A DNA stretch of 55,315 nt. It comes from an uncultured Chloroflexota bacterium (GTDB lineage Bacteria; Chloroflexota; Anaerolineae; Promineifilales; Promineifilaceae). The position numbers and the translations under genes were made by a program. Each line of letters begins with the position of its first letter. Position 1 is the stretch's first letter. The stretch is taken from contig CAADGU010000519.1 of NCBI GenBank assembly GCA_900696625.1, positions 1 to 55,315 on the forward strand, read 5' to 3'. This document shows positions 33,821-41,999 of this stretch, in pieces. The notes below the pieces were generated by a model. The model did no database searches, was not told the origin of the DNA, and saw only the letters and a program-made list of their open reading frames with translations.

Positions 33821-34768
33821 TCATCTATTCGCTATCTTACGCACATTGCGCACACTCAGCCAGTATAAAACCCAGGCCAGCAGCAAGTAAAGCAGGATAA
33901 AAATGGGCCAGGGCGTTGGCAGCCAGAACCTGGATGTGCCGGCCGAACCCGTGAAGTAAAAGATCGCATCTTCCTGCAACAAAAAGACCTCACTGACAAT
34001 TAGCGTCGCCGGTAAATTGGTGGCGGCCAGGAAGATGAGGATGTATTGCAGCGCGATCTCCATCGTCCGTGTAAATGATGTGCCCAATGTAGCGATAAAG
34101 GGGGCCAGGATGGCCGCAAACAACCCCACCAACATCGGCGTGCCAATGGTGACAAACAGCGCCCCGGCAAAGGTCATCACGCTGGCCCCCAGCGTGGAAC
34201 GCATGGCGCTGGAACAAAACAATCCCCACAAGGCAAAGGTCAGCGCGGCCGTAAAGATGACCAGTTGGGAGATAATCAGCTCTTCCAACACCACGCCGCC
34301 GAGCAGAAAGGCAATACTTTGCAGGGGAATGGCCGCCAATACCAGCAGCAACACGTAGCTCAACGCCGACAGCAGCTTGCCGGTGACAAAGGATTCGGCC
34401 GAAAGCAGGGTGGTGCGCAGCAGATCATACGTTTGCCGCTCTTTTTCACCCGTAATTGTGCCTGAGGTGAAGGCCGGCCCCACAAAGATGACCAGGAACA
34501 CCTGCACGCCGACCACACAGCCAAAGACTACTTTGCCCACTTCACGCGGGTCTGGCCCAAAAGGGCCGCTGCTGGCGCTGGCATAAGCGGCATAGACCAG
34601 GGTGATAAAAGCGCCCATCACCAACAGGTAAATGGTCAGCACCACAAAGGCGCGCCGCCCCCGCATCCGGCTGCGCAGTTCTTTCACCGTCACCGGGTTC
34701 TCGCGCAGATTGCGGAAGCGTTTTTTCTTGAGTGGTTGCTCGGTTGTTAGTTCAGTCATATTCTGCAT
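33821..34768 (-). CDS. ABC-2 type transporter permease (1)
   Basis: About 315 residues with six membrane helices. The start MTELTTEQPLKKKRFRNLRENPVTVKELRSRMRGRR is followed by a first helix near residue 45, a cytoplasmic GEKERQTYDLLRTTLLSAESFVTGKL loop typical of ABC-2 permeases, and further helices. It is one of two adjacent permeases with an ATPase next to them, so a heteromeric exporter. No ribosome site separates the choices 34768 and 34759. Upstream there is a GTAGGGCAATTT palindrome. Confidence 0.85.
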   Translation of the reverse strand: MQNMTELTTEQPLKKKRFRNLRENPVTVKELRSRMRGRRAFVVLTIYLLVMGAFITLVYAAYASASSGPFGPDPREVGKVVFGCVVGVQVFLVIFVGPAFTSGTITGEKERQTYDLLRTTLLSAESFVTGKLLSALSYVLLLVLAAIPLQSIAFLLGGVVLEELIISQLVIFTAALTFALWGLFCSSAMRSTLGASVMTFAGALFVTIGTPMLVGLFAAILAPFIATLGTSFTRTMEIALQYILIFLAATNLPATLIVSEVFLLQEDAIFYFTGSAGTSRFWLPTPWPIFILLYLLLAWVLYWLSVRNVRKIANR

Positions 34769-34769
34769 G

Positions 34770-34797
34770 TGTAGGGCAATTTGGAAAATTGCCCTAC
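34770..34797. repeat. GTAGGGCAATTT palindrome, member 1
   Basis: TGTAGGGCAATTT and its complement AAATTGCCCTACG form a hairpin with a 2-4 base loop between the two permease genes. A second copy is upstream of gap at 53.87 kb. Confidence 0.85.
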
Positions 34798-35600
34798 GAT
34801 TGCCCAATCATTTTCCTTGCCTGATAAAAAATACCCACCCACAGTCCCACAATCGCCAGGGTGTACACGGCCGTAGGCCCCACCGCCCCCATGGCCAATA
34901 CCGCCAACCCACCCTCGAACTGGCGGCTGAACAGGCTCATCCACACCAGGCTGCTGTTGAACAGTTTGACGATGACCACCAGGGCATACGTCCCGGCTAC
35001 AGCCATCGTCGCGGAGCGCACGGCCGTAGACAAAAACAGCCCCATAAACGCCGCAAACAATATCTCTACCCAGGGCCGGGTCACGGTGGCCATGCTCAAC
35101 AGCCAGTCCCAGCCCGCCATTTGCCCATCCATTAAACTCAACGAACAGAACATGATCAATCCCTGAAACAGACTCAGCACAAACAGCAGCGGCCAGATGC
35201 GCAGCCGGGACAATGCCCCCAACAGCTTGGCCATCAAAATGGACATCATCGGCTGCGGCGTTACCAACAAAATATCCCACGTCCCTTTGTCCCGTTCCAG
35301 ACTGATCATCGGCGCCGTTAACGCCGGCGCCAGCAGTGAGCCAAAAATCGTCACCATCGAAAGCAGCATACTGGGCAAACATAACAAACACCAGACCGCA
35401 AACAGGTCGTCATTATTTCCAAAAAAAGCCGGGTTGCTAAAGCCGGTGCAAAACCCCAGACTGATACCACCCAAAACCACAAAAGGCGAAAAACGGATCA
35501 GGTTATCATAAAAGGGGTTGGGTTTGCCCCACTGCCCCTTCTCCCGCAAATAAACGGGATTGTCTGACAGATTCCGGTACCAACGCCACCAACTCTTCAC
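34794..35600 (-). CDS. ABC-2 type transporter permease (2)
   Basis: A 268-residue protein with six membrane helices. The motif ISLERDKGTWDILLVTPQPMMSILMAKLL is the coupling loop of ABC-2 permeases. The start codon is GTG at 35600. It lies just downstream of the ATPase gene on the minus strand and upstream of permease 1. Substrate unknown; the MoxR/DUF58/DUF4175 neighbours suggest envelope biogenesis or surface motility-type export. Confidence 0.85.
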   Translation of the reverse strand: MKSWWRWYRNLSDNPVYLREKGQWGKPNPFYDNLIRFSPFVVLGGISLGFCTGFSNPAFFGNNDDLFAVWCLLCLPSMLLSMVTIFGSLLAPALTAPMISLERDKGTWDILLVTPQPMMSILMAKLLGALSRLRIWPLLFVLSLFQGLIMFCSLSLMDGQMAGWDWLLSMATVTRPWVEILFAAFMGLFLSTAVRSATMAVAGTYALVVIVKLFNSSLVWMSLFSRQFEGGLAVLAMGAVGPTAVYTLAIVGLWVGIFYQARKMIGQS

Positions 35601-35616
35601 GTGGAAAAAAGAGGCA

Positions 35617-35667
35617 ACTGGGTAATTGGGTAATTACTCAATTACCCAATTACCCAATTACTCAATT
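35617..35667. repeat. TAATTGGG-type inverted array
   Basis: Two TAATTGGG units then four complementary ATTACCCA/ATTACTCA units. The stop codon of the ABC ATPase (35662-35664) lies within the array. Confidence 0.85.
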
Positions 35668-36615
35668 CACTATCCCCTGCGTCACCTGCAAAAACACATC
35701 TTCCAGATCACCCGTTTCTTCGTGGAAAGAGACCACGCGAATGCCCTGGGCAATAAGCTGCGCCAACAGGTTGCTCAGGGTTTCGTCGTTGCCGCCAAAG
35801 TCAAACTGCACCACATCATGGGGCAAATCCGCTTCGCCGGGGGGGGTGATGCCTTGCACGGCTTCATGTTGCAGCAGGAGTTCTTGCAGCGGCCCCAGGT
35901 CGCCCAATAACTTCACTTGAATCAGGCGGTGGGCGCGCAGCTGCTTTTTCATCTCCTCCATGTCGCCATGGGCGATCAGGTTGCCCGCTTCTAGAATGGC
36001 AATTTCGGTGCAGATGTCGGCCACTTCGGAGAGGATGTGCGAGGAGAAGAAGATGGTTTTGCCCATATTTTTCAGTTCTCGCAGCAGTTCGCGGATTTCA
36101 ATGCGGGCGCGGGGGTCCAGGCCGCTGGCGGGTTCGTCCAGAATCAGCACTTGCGGGTCGTGGGCCAGGGTGCGCGCCAGGCAGAGGCGTTGTTTCATGC
36201 CCCGGCTGAGGGTTTCCACATAGGCCTCTTTTTTGTGGTTCAGGTCTACCAGGGTGAGCAGGTCATCAATCATGCCGATGCGGGCGCTTTTGGGCACATC
36301 GTAACAGGCGGCGAAAAAGTCGAGATATTCCCACACCTTCATATCGTCATACACGCCGAAAAAATCGGGCATGTAGCCAATGGCGCGGCGCACGCCACGC
36401 GGATCATCGGCCACCGAATGGCCGGCTACCCACGCTTTGCCGCCGGTGGGTTTGAGCAGGGTGGTCAGGATGCGCATGGTGGTGGTTTTGCCGGCGCCGT
36501 TAGGGCCGATAAAGCCAAACACCGAACCTTCCTCAATGGTCAATGTCAGGTCATTGAGGGCGGTCAGGCCGCCGTATTTTTTGGTGAGTCCTTGTATTTC
36601 GATGATAGTAGACAT
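35662..36615 (-). CDS. ABC transporter ATP-binding protein
   Basis: The 317-residue ATPase has Walker A GPNGAGKTTTMRIL near residue 40, Q-loop GYMPDFFGVYDDM, signature LSRGMKQRLCLARTL, Walker B VLILDEPASGLDPRARIE and H-loop FFSSHILSEV. This is the drug/polysaccharide exporter-like class that pairs with ABC-2 permeases. The C-terminal 90 residues form the usual extra domain. It drives the two permeases encoded next to it. Its stop codon is inside a TAATTGGG array. Confidence 0.93.
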   Translation of the reverse strand: MSTIIEIQGLTKKYGGLTALNDLTLTIEEGSVFGFIGPNGAGKTTTMRILTTLLKPTGGKAWVAGHSVADDPRGVRRAIGYMPDFFGVYDDMKVWEYLDFFAACYDVPKSARIGMIDDLLTLVDLNHKKEAYVETLSRGMKQRLCLARTLAHDPQVLILDEPASGLDPRARIEIRELLRELKNMGKTIFFSSHILSEVADICTEIAILEAGNLIAHGDMEEMKKQLRAHRLIQVKLLGDLGPLQELLLQHEAVQGITPPGEADLPHDVVQFDFGGNDETLSNLLAQLIAQGIRVVSFHEETGDLEDVFLQVTQGIVN

Positions 36616-36616
36616 A

Positions 36617-36683
36617 CTGTTTGTAGTAGGCGATTTATCGCCGTCAGCAAGCAGAAAGGCGATAAATCGCCTACTACGAGCAG
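36617..36683. repeat. GTAGTAGGC palindrome, family member 2
   Basis: CTG-TTTGTAGTAGGCGATTTATCGCC at the left and the near-perfect complement at the right, with a 15-base centre. It fills the gap between the ABC ATPase start and the stop of the large membrane protein gene. Confidence 0.88.
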
Positions 36684-36684
36684 G

Positions 36685-39201
36685 TTAGTTTTCTGATTTA
36701 ACAGTGAGCAAAGGATATACGGCCGTCAAACGCTGATACCCTGAATCGTTACTGACTAGCTGTAACCGGATGGCGTTGGCCGGGCCAATGTAGGCGGTGG
36801 GGTTGGCGACGGCCGTGCGCCCCCAATTCACGCCTTCCTGCAATTCCCATGTTTCCGTTTGCCAATTCCACAAGCTCACATCCGGTAGGGTAGCACTAGA
36901 ATAGTTTTCTTTTTCCAACAAAAGGGTCAGGCCGGTGACGGACATTTGCTGAAATTCCAGAGGAGGCGTGTATTCAAAACCGGCCTGGGCGCCCATCATG
37001 CCCAGGTCCAGAGAGGCCGGGGTGACCATGCTGCCAGTCGTGGTGTTGTCCGGCAGCAGTTTCCAATCGAGCAGAAATGCCGGTAGCGTCAGTTCTTCGT
37101 TCGTGCCGCTGCCGGTCAGGTTTTGGCTGAGGGGGATTTCGATAAAGTGCAGGGTTACGGCCGTTTGTTTGGGCGTTTCCTGGCTCAAACCAATTTCAAT
37201 GGCCGCCGTTTCCGTCCAGCCGACCAACACGGCGCTGTTCCGGGGCAGGCTCAAAGACGCGCCGCTGCTAAAACTGTCCCCCTCTAAGGATTGCATAAAA
37301 TCGTAGCGCGGATACAGTTTGGCGCTGCTGTAATAATCATAGCCCAATAACGTATTGGCGTGTCTGGTCAGCGGGCCGCCATAACCCAGGCTGGAAGAAG
37401 CGCCGCTGCTGACAATTTCATTGACGTTTTCCGTTTCGCCCGGCGTCAGGTCGCCCAGGGGCACGGCCGTGTCATTAAAGAGCAACACCGCATTTTCTAA
37501 TGTTTGTGTGCTGTTGTTTTGCACGGCTGCCTGCAAAAGAAGAGTCACAGCGCCCTGGCGGGTGAGTGCGCCTTCGCCGGCGATTGCCAGCGCCGGCCGG
37601 TTGGTTTGGGCGTGTAACGTTTGCACCTCGCTCACGTCCACCCGCACGCCGTCCACCGAATTGTCATTGCTAAAGGTAATCGCTTCCGCATTGGTGTTGG
37701 GGTTAAAGCTAAATCCCGAAAACGGCCGTGCCAGCGTGTCCGCCGGGAAAATGACGTCATACGTGCTGCGGCGGGGTGAATAAAGCCCTACCAGGCTGTA
37801 AACCTGCGCCTGCGGGCTGCCGGCCCGGCTGTAGGCCACCGCCATCTGGTTGATGATGGCTTCGCGGCCGCGCAGTTGAAAACCGGTGAAATAGGTAACG
37901 GCCGTGAAAACCAGAATGAGCGTAGGCAGCGTCACCCAGGCCAGCTCCAACCGGTTGTACCGCTTCAAAACCAGATAATTCACCGGGCCAACGGCGGCAA
38001 CGTAGATCAATAAAAACAAGGCTAACTGCCAGACGGAGGGCAGGTTCAAATCGGGTAAACGCGTGATGGCGTTTTGCGCCGCGTACCCTTCAAAAGGGGC
38101 CACGCCCCACAGAGAAAGCGGCGGTACACGCCCGGCGACGGCGGCAAACATGGTTTGCGCGCCGGTCCAATCGAGCAAGGGGGCAAAACGGGGGTCTAAA
38201 GCCAGAAAATAAACGGCGCCACGGCCGTAAGGGGTCATGGCTAAGAGCGGCAGCCCAGCCTCGTGGAACAGCAGTTCGCCGCGTACCAGGCTGCTGGTGG
38301 TGACCACATACGGGCCGGGGTCGCGGAAAGGGACGCCCGTTTGTTCGGCCAGACCGGGCAAGTCGCTTACCGTCTCGCTGCCGGTGAAGGAAACGGGCAG
38401 CCAATCGGCCAGGGGCACGGCCGTTTTTTGCCAGCTTGCCCCGCCCGTCACCACCAACTGTCCCCCCGTACTCACCCACGATTCCAATGCCTGGCGCTGT
38501 TCTGCCGTGAACTGGGTGGTATCCGTATCATTCAACACCAAGACATCCAGCGCGTTCCAGGCTACCGGCGCGTCAGGCAAGTCGGCCAGGGATAGATAGG
38601 CGACGGCCGTGTCGCTGCGGCTGCCGGCTACCCGGCTTAGAAAATCAAATGTACCGGCGTCCGGGCTGACCACGCCATAGAGCAGCCCATCGGCGCGCAC
38701 CCGCGCCAGTTGGCTGGTGCGGGTTTGGGCAATGACCTGCCCATCGTCATCCGCCAACTGCACCAGCGCCACAGACGCCGCGCCGGTCATGCGGATGTAG
38801 AGTGTGACCCGCTTGTCTGATTGTGTGGGCAGGCTGATGGGGGCGCGATACATCAACTCATTGTTGGTATTGGCGCCCGTGTAGACGCGCACTTCGCCTT
38901 CAATGGCCGGGCCGCTGTTGGCGACGCTGACCACTACCGGCAGCCAATACTCTCCCTTATACAGGCCATCAAAACCGGCTCTGGCAGCCAGCGTCAAACC
39001 AGCCGGCGGCGCCGGTTCATCCTGAGCCTGGGCAGGCAGTACAAATAAAAGGGGAAGCAAGAATAAGAGCCAAAGAGATTTAAGAGATTGGAGATTGGAG
39101 ATTGCCCAATCTCCAATCTCCAATCTCCAATCTCCAATTTGCCCAATCCACCATGCCTTGATCATGGCTGGTATACGCATCCCCAGGCTGGTTTGTTCCA
39201 T
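36685..39201 (-). CDS. Large exported membrane protein of the MoxR/ABC cluster
   Basis: About 838 residues. An N-terminal signal-type helix (LWLLFLLPLLFVLPAQAQ) is preceded by about 35 residues, part of them encoded by a GAGATTGG repeat. Residues about 65-330 hold beta-rich and glutamine-amidotransferase-like parts (ALDVLVLNDTDTTQFTAEQRQALESWVSTGGQLVVTGG). Two helices near residues 390-450 are followed by a beta-rich exterior domain. It is probably the periplasm-side or surface part of the ABC/MoxR system. The start is uncertain: ATG 39201 abuts the DUF503 stop, and ATGs at 39180 and 39165 also lie before the repeat. Confidence 0.75.
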   Translation of the reverse strand: MEQTSLGMRIPAMIKAWWIGQIGDWRLEIGDWAISNLQSLKSLWLLFLLPLLFVLPAQAQDEPAPPAGLTLAARAGFDGLYKGEYWLPVVVSVANSGPAIEGEVRVYTGANTNNELMYRAPISLPTQSDKRVTLYIRMTGAASVALVQLADDDGQVIAQTRTSQLARVRADGLLYGVVSPDAGTFDFLSRVAGSRSDTAVAYLSLADLPDAPVAWNALDVLVLNDTDTTQFTAEQRQALESWVSTGGQLVVTGGASWQKTAVPLADWLPVSFTGSETVSDLPGLAEQTGVPFRDPGPYVVTTSSLVRGELLFHEAGLPLLAMTPYGRGAVYFLALDPRFAPLLDWTGAQTMFAAVAGRVPPLSLWGVAPFEGYAAQNAITRLPDLNLPSVWQLALFLLIYVAAVGPVNYLVLKRYNRLELAWVTLPTLILVFTAVTYFTGFQLRGREAIINQMAVAYSRAGSPQAQVYSLVGLYSPRRSTYDVIFPADTLARPFSGFSFNPNTNAEAITFSNDNSVDGVRVDVSEVQTLHAQTNRPALAIAGEGALTRQGAVTLLLQAAVQNNSTQTLENAVLLFNDTAVPLGDLTPGETENVNEIVSSGASSSLGYGGPLTRHANTLLGYDYYSSAKLYPRYDFMQSLEGDSFSSGASLSLPRNSAVLVGWTETAAIEIGLSQETPKQTAVTLHFIEIPLSQNLTGSGTNEELTLPAFLLDWKLLPDNTTTGSMVTPASLDLGMMGAQAGFEYTPPLEFQQMSVTGLTLLLEKENYSSATLPDVSLWNWQTETWELQEGVNWGRTAVANPTAYIGPANAIRLQLVSNDSGYQRLTAVYPLLTVKSEN
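39078..39146. repeat. GAGATTGG inverted array inside an N-terminal coding region
   Basis: Three AGATTGG units followed by four or more complementary CCAATCT units. On the minus strand it is read in frame as IGQIGDWRLEIGDW, ahead of the signal helix of the large membrane protein. This repeat type is otherwise found between genes. Confidence 0.8.
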
Positions 39202-39202
39202 T

Positions 39203-39487
39203 TTAGAGCATCTCAATTTCATAATCACGAATGGGGATGTCGGGGCGGGCCTGTTCAATCCAGGCGATTGCCTTTTCCAACAACCCATGCAAATAAGCGG
39301 CATCGGTGCCAATGGTAGCCAGGCCGATCACGGCCGTTTGCCACACATCCTGCGCCTCCACCTCGGCCACTGCTACATTAAAATGATGTGGCAGCCGCGC
39401 CAGGATAGACTTGACGATCTGGCGCTTTTCCTTCAACGATAAAACACCGTCCAACTCCAATTTGATAACACAAGTGGCAACTAACAT
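39203..39487 (-). CDS. DUF503 (YlxP-like) protein
   Basis: A 94-residue protein of the DUF503 family: starts MLVATCVIKLELDGVLSLKEKRQIVKSIL and has the NVAVAEVEAQDVWQTAVIGLATIG core. Members are small ferredoxin-like-fold proteins, often near ribosome-maturation genes; function is poorly known. It lies between the BMC genes and the large membrane protein gene, on the same strand, and its stop is one base from the next start. Confidence 0.88.
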   Translation of the reverse strand: MLVATCVIKLELDGVLSLKEKRQIVKSILARLPHHFNVAVAEVEAQDVWQTAVIGLATIGTDAAYLHGLLEKAIAWIEQARPDIPIRDYEIEML

Positions 39488-39497
39488 GGGGAGTATT

Positions 39498-39555
39498 ATA
39501 GGTGTCAGGTGTTTACGTGTTCAAGTGTTTACATGAACACGTAAACACTTGAACA
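39498..39555. repeat. GTGTTTACGTGTTCAA inverted array
   Basis: GTGTTTACGTGTTCAAGTGTTTACATG is followed by its complement CATG-AACACGTAAACACTTGAACAC, a long hairpin. It directly abuts the stop codon (39556-39558) of the first pentamer gene. A looser relative is at 40814-40858. Confidence 0.85.
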
Positions 39556-39822
39556 CTAAAATTCCACATCGTCTATGATGCCGACGATGACGGCGCGGAC
39601 GGGGGCGACGGCGCGCTGCAAAATCTGGCGAGCGCCGTTGCCTTCATCCATCACCAGCACCCGGTCGCCTATGCCAGCCTGTACTACGTCCACGCAAATG
39701 TCATACGCGCCGGTTGGCTCCCCGTCGGGGTCTAGCTGATCCACAATGAGCAGTTTACGGCCGTGAAACGCCTCATGTTTGATGGTGGCAACGACCGTGC
39801 CGGTGACTAAACCTATGTACAT
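39556..39822 (-). CDS. BMC pentameric vertex protein, EutN/CcmL family (1)
   Basis: An 88-residue shell vertex protein. It begins MYIGLVTGTVVATIKHEAFHGRKLLIVDQLD, the N-terminal strand and loop of the family, then CVDVVQAGIGDRVLVMDEGNGARQIL and VRAVIVGIIDDVEF. Five copies cap the vertices of a bacterial microcompartment. It is one of three paralogues in the locus; different vertex proteins often coexist in one shell. It is the last shell gene at this end of the locus. Confidence 0.93.
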   Translation of the reverse strand: MYIGLVTGTVVATIKHEAFHGRKLLIVDQLDPDGEPTGAYDICVDVVQAGIGDRVLVMDEGNGARQILQRAVAPVRAVIVGIIDDVEF

Positions 39823-39829
39823 AGTTGGT

Positions 39830-39889
39830 AATTGGGTAATTGGGTAATTGAGTGAACGTTGAAATTACTCAATTACTCAATTGCTTCCT
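39830..39889. repeat. TAATTGGG-type inverted array
   Basis: Three TAATTGGG/TAATTGAG units, a short spacer, then ATTACTCA units and AATTG. The stop codon of the second pentamer gene (39877-39879) lies inside it. Confidence 0.85.
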
Positions 39890-40149
39890 TGCACGTCATC
39901 CACAATGCCCACAATCGCGTGGTCAACCGGGACAAAGGTGTTGGGCAGCGCCTGGGCGGCTTCGCGGCTGCCGACGATAAAAACCAGCGTGTCTGGGCCG
40001 GCCTGGGCAGTGGCGTCGGCGGCAACGACCGGCTCCCCTTTGGGCTGCTGCTGTTTGCTTAGTGGCTGCACAATCAGGAACTTGATCCCTTCCAGCCCTT
40101 CATATTTTTGGGTGGCAACCACCGTGCCAATCACTTTTGCCAGTTGCAT
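39877..40149 (-). CDS. BMC pentameric vertex protein, EutN/CcmL family (2)
   Basis: The 90-residue product has the family layout: MQLAKVIGTVVATQKYEGLEGIKFLIVQPL, then AADATAQAGPDTLVFIVGSREAAQAL and VDHAIVGIVDDV. A Gln/Lys-rich insert (SKQQQPKGEP) enlarges the loop after the third strand. It is located between pentamer 1 and the tandem-domain shell gene. The gene's final codon pair and stop overlap a TAATTGAG array. Confidence 0.93.
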   Translation of the reverse strand: MQLAKVIGTVVATQKYEGLEGIKFLIVQPLSKQQQPKGEPVVAADATAQAGPDTLVFIVGSREAAQALPNTFVPVDHAIVGIVDDVQGSN

Positions 40150-40165
40150 GAAAGATTCACTGTTC

Positions 40166-40212
40166 GTAGTAGGCGATTTATCGCCGTCTGGGGGCGATAA
40201 ATCGCCTACTAC
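40166..40212. repeat. GTAGTAGGC palindrome, family member 3
   Basis: GTAGTAGGCGATTTATCGCC and its exact complement are separated by seven bases. It lies between the second pentamer gene and the BMC-T gene, six bases beyond the BMC-T stop codon. Confidence 0.9.
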
Positions 40213-40218
40213 AAACTA

Positions 40219-40806
40219 CTAAGCAGGTTCCCAACTGAAATGGCCGCCAAAACGGCCGTGCCGGTTCACATTATCCCACATTTCCGGGTGCAGTTGGGGG
40301 ATGACGGCCTGGCGTAAAAGATGTGGTGAGGCGACGGCCGTGCCCAGGGCTACGGCCGTTTCCACATCGGCCACCAATCCGGTAAACAAGACCAACCCTT
40401 TGCCGCCCAATCCATCCGCCAGCCGCAGTTGCAACAGCGATACCTCGGCCCCTTTTACGCCGGCATCGGCGGCGTGAATGGCGGCGGCTACCGTTTGGGT
40501 TTCCACCACCCCCAGCGCATCGGCCTCTTGCACTTGCCGTTCGCCGCCAAGCGCCCGCACGACCTCATGGTGTACATTGGGTAGAAATATCATGTCGCGC
40601 AGAGCGGCCTGCCCGGTTTCTTTGCCTGCCTGTACCGCTTCTTGCACCGCGGCCACGTCCCCCACCACCAACACCAGGTAATATCCCGGCTGCACCGTGC
40701 CCGTTTGAATCAGGCTAACCGGCGCGCGCTTCACCATCGCATCCCCGGCCATAATGCCGGTAGCAATGCTGTTAAATTCGAGTAAGGCCAGCGCCGGAAA
40801 ATCCAT
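40219..40806 (-). CDS. Tandem BMC-domain shell protein (BMC-T)
   Basis: A 195-residue protein with two BMC domains. The first (residues 1-90) reads ALALLEFNSIATGIMAGDAMVKRAPVSLI...YYLVLVVGDVAAVQEAVQAG. The second (about 95-180) reads ALGVVETQTVAAAIHAADAGVKGAEVSLLQLRLADGLGGKGLVLFTGLVADVETAVALG. BMC-T proteins form pseudohexameric trimers that tile the shell; some open and close a large pore. The C-terminal tail (HPEMWDNVNRHGRFGG) is unusual. It is flanked by pentamer genes on one side and the ATPase gene on the other. Confidence 0.92.
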   Translation of the reverse strand: MDFPALALLEFNSIATGIMAGDAMVKRAPVSLIQTGTVQPGYYLVLVVGDVAAVQEAVQAGKETGQAALRDMIFLPNVHHEVVRALGGERQVQEADALGVVETQTVAAAIHAADAGVKGAEVSLLQLRLADGLGGKGLVLFTGLVADVETAVALGTAVASPHLLRQAVIPQLHPEMWDNVNRHGRFGGHFSWEPA

Positions 40807-40813
40807 GGAATGT

Positions 40814-40858
40814 GTCTACAAATTCACGTACTCACGTGACCACCTAAACACGTGAATA
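40814..40858. repeat. CACGT-containing inverted repeat
   Basis: AAATTCACGTACTCACGTGACC...TAAACACGTGAATAC: imperfect inverted units with period near seven between the BMC-T gene and the ATPase gene; similar to the array at 39.50 kb. Confidence 0.6.
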
Positions 40859-40863
40859 CTTTA

Positions 40864-41982
40864 TCACCCCTGCGTTGCAACCCGCTGCCAGATGGCTTCG
40901 GCCATGCGTTTGATGACAGTGGGTAAGGGGCTTTTGGCGGATGTCAGGGTCAGGGGGACGCCTTGTGACATGGCGCGAGATTGGTTGGTGTCGTAGCCGA
41001 TCAGAAATGAGACCTTCGTGTTCAGCCCGCGTTCGACAGCTGCCTGGGGCAGTTGGGATTCAGGAGTTGGCTGGTTCAATATGTGCGATTTGCGTTTGAC
41101 TGTGATACCCGCTTTGGTAATGAGGCGGTTGAGCTGCACGGCCGTTTGCACCGACACCACTTCCGGCGTTACTACATGCAGCGTCATATCGGCGGCGGAC
41201 ACGGCCGTGATGAAAGCCGGTGAAAATACATTCGGCGCGTCAATCACCGTAAACGCCACCTGATGTCGTAAGATGTCCAATATCGCGCGGGTGTTTTCTT
41301 CCGAGGGCATCATCGGGGAAACTGGTTTGGCCGGCGCCGCCAGTACCCGTAGGCCAGAGGGATGAATGACCAGGCGCTCTTTTAACGCCGTCCAGTCTAG
41401 ATTGTCCGGTAATTCGGTCCACGAAGACCGGGCTTGTAGCCGCATATGCATAACCGTCTGGCTGCCGGTGGGCGATAAATCTACCAGGCACACCTCTTGT
41501 TGGCTTACCCGGCGCAGCGCCGCTGCCAGATTCACTGCCAGCGTGGTACGGCCTGTGCCGCCACGAAAGCCAAATAACGTTACCACCACCCCTTCTTCCT
41601 GCTTTTTCTGGCCTCCTTTTTTTGCCAACAGACCATCCACCCGTTCAATCAATTCCTGTGAAGTAACGGGTTTGCTCAGATAATCATCCGCACCGCTTTT
41701 CAGGGCGGTGGTACGGTCAATTTCTTGCGAGCGGGCGGTAAGAACCAAAATGGGCAAATCTTCCAGGTGTTTATTGCCCCGAATTTCGCGGGAAATATCA
41801 TGCCCACTTAAATTGGGCATCATCACATCCAGCACCAATAAATCGGGTTTGTCTGTACGCACCTGCTCCAAACCATCAACCGGATTGCTAATTAGCGTGA
41901 CGGTATGCCCGCCTCGTTCCAGCATAAGGCCAACCATGCGTAGCAATTGTTCATCGTCGTCAATCACGTAGATTCGGGCCAC
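40864..41982 (-). CDS. Response-regulator receiver fused to a MinD/CpaE-like ATPase
   Basis: A 372-residue fusion. Residues 1-120 are a complete receiver domain: acidic pocket DDD at 8-10, phospho-acceptor Asp52 in LLVLDVMMPNLSG, and Lys104 in YLSKP. Residues 130-372 are a ParA/MinD fold of the CpaE/TadZ type. Its deviant Walker A is GFRGGTGRTT, with Arg140 and Arg145 where active members have Lys, and VCLVDLSPTGSQT and FTVIDAPNVFSPA follow. The start is GTG with GAGGAGAGG upstream. It sits inside the BMC locus, 17 bp after the unknown gene. It may localise or regulate the compartments, by analogy with McdA (inference). Confidence 0.85.
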   Translation of the reverse strand: MARIYVIDDDEQLLRMVGLMLERGGHTVTLISNPVDGLEQVRTDKPDLLVLDVMMPNLSGHDISREIRGNKHLEDLPILVLTARSQEIDRTTALKSGADDYLSKPVTSQELIERVDGLLAKKGGQKKQEEGVVVTLFGFRGGTGRTTLAVNLAAALRRVSQQEVCLVDLSPTGSQTVMHMRLQARSSWTELPDNLDWTALKERLVIHPSGLRVLAAPAKPVSPMMPSEENTRAILDILRHQVAFTVIDAPNVFSPAFITAVSAADMTLHVVTPEVVSVQTAVQLNRLITKAGITVKRKSHILNQPTPESQLPQAAVERGLNTKVSFLIGYDTNQSRAMSQGVPLTLTSAKSPLPTVIKRMAEAIWQRVATQG

Positions 41983-41999
41983 TCAATCCTCTCCTCGGC

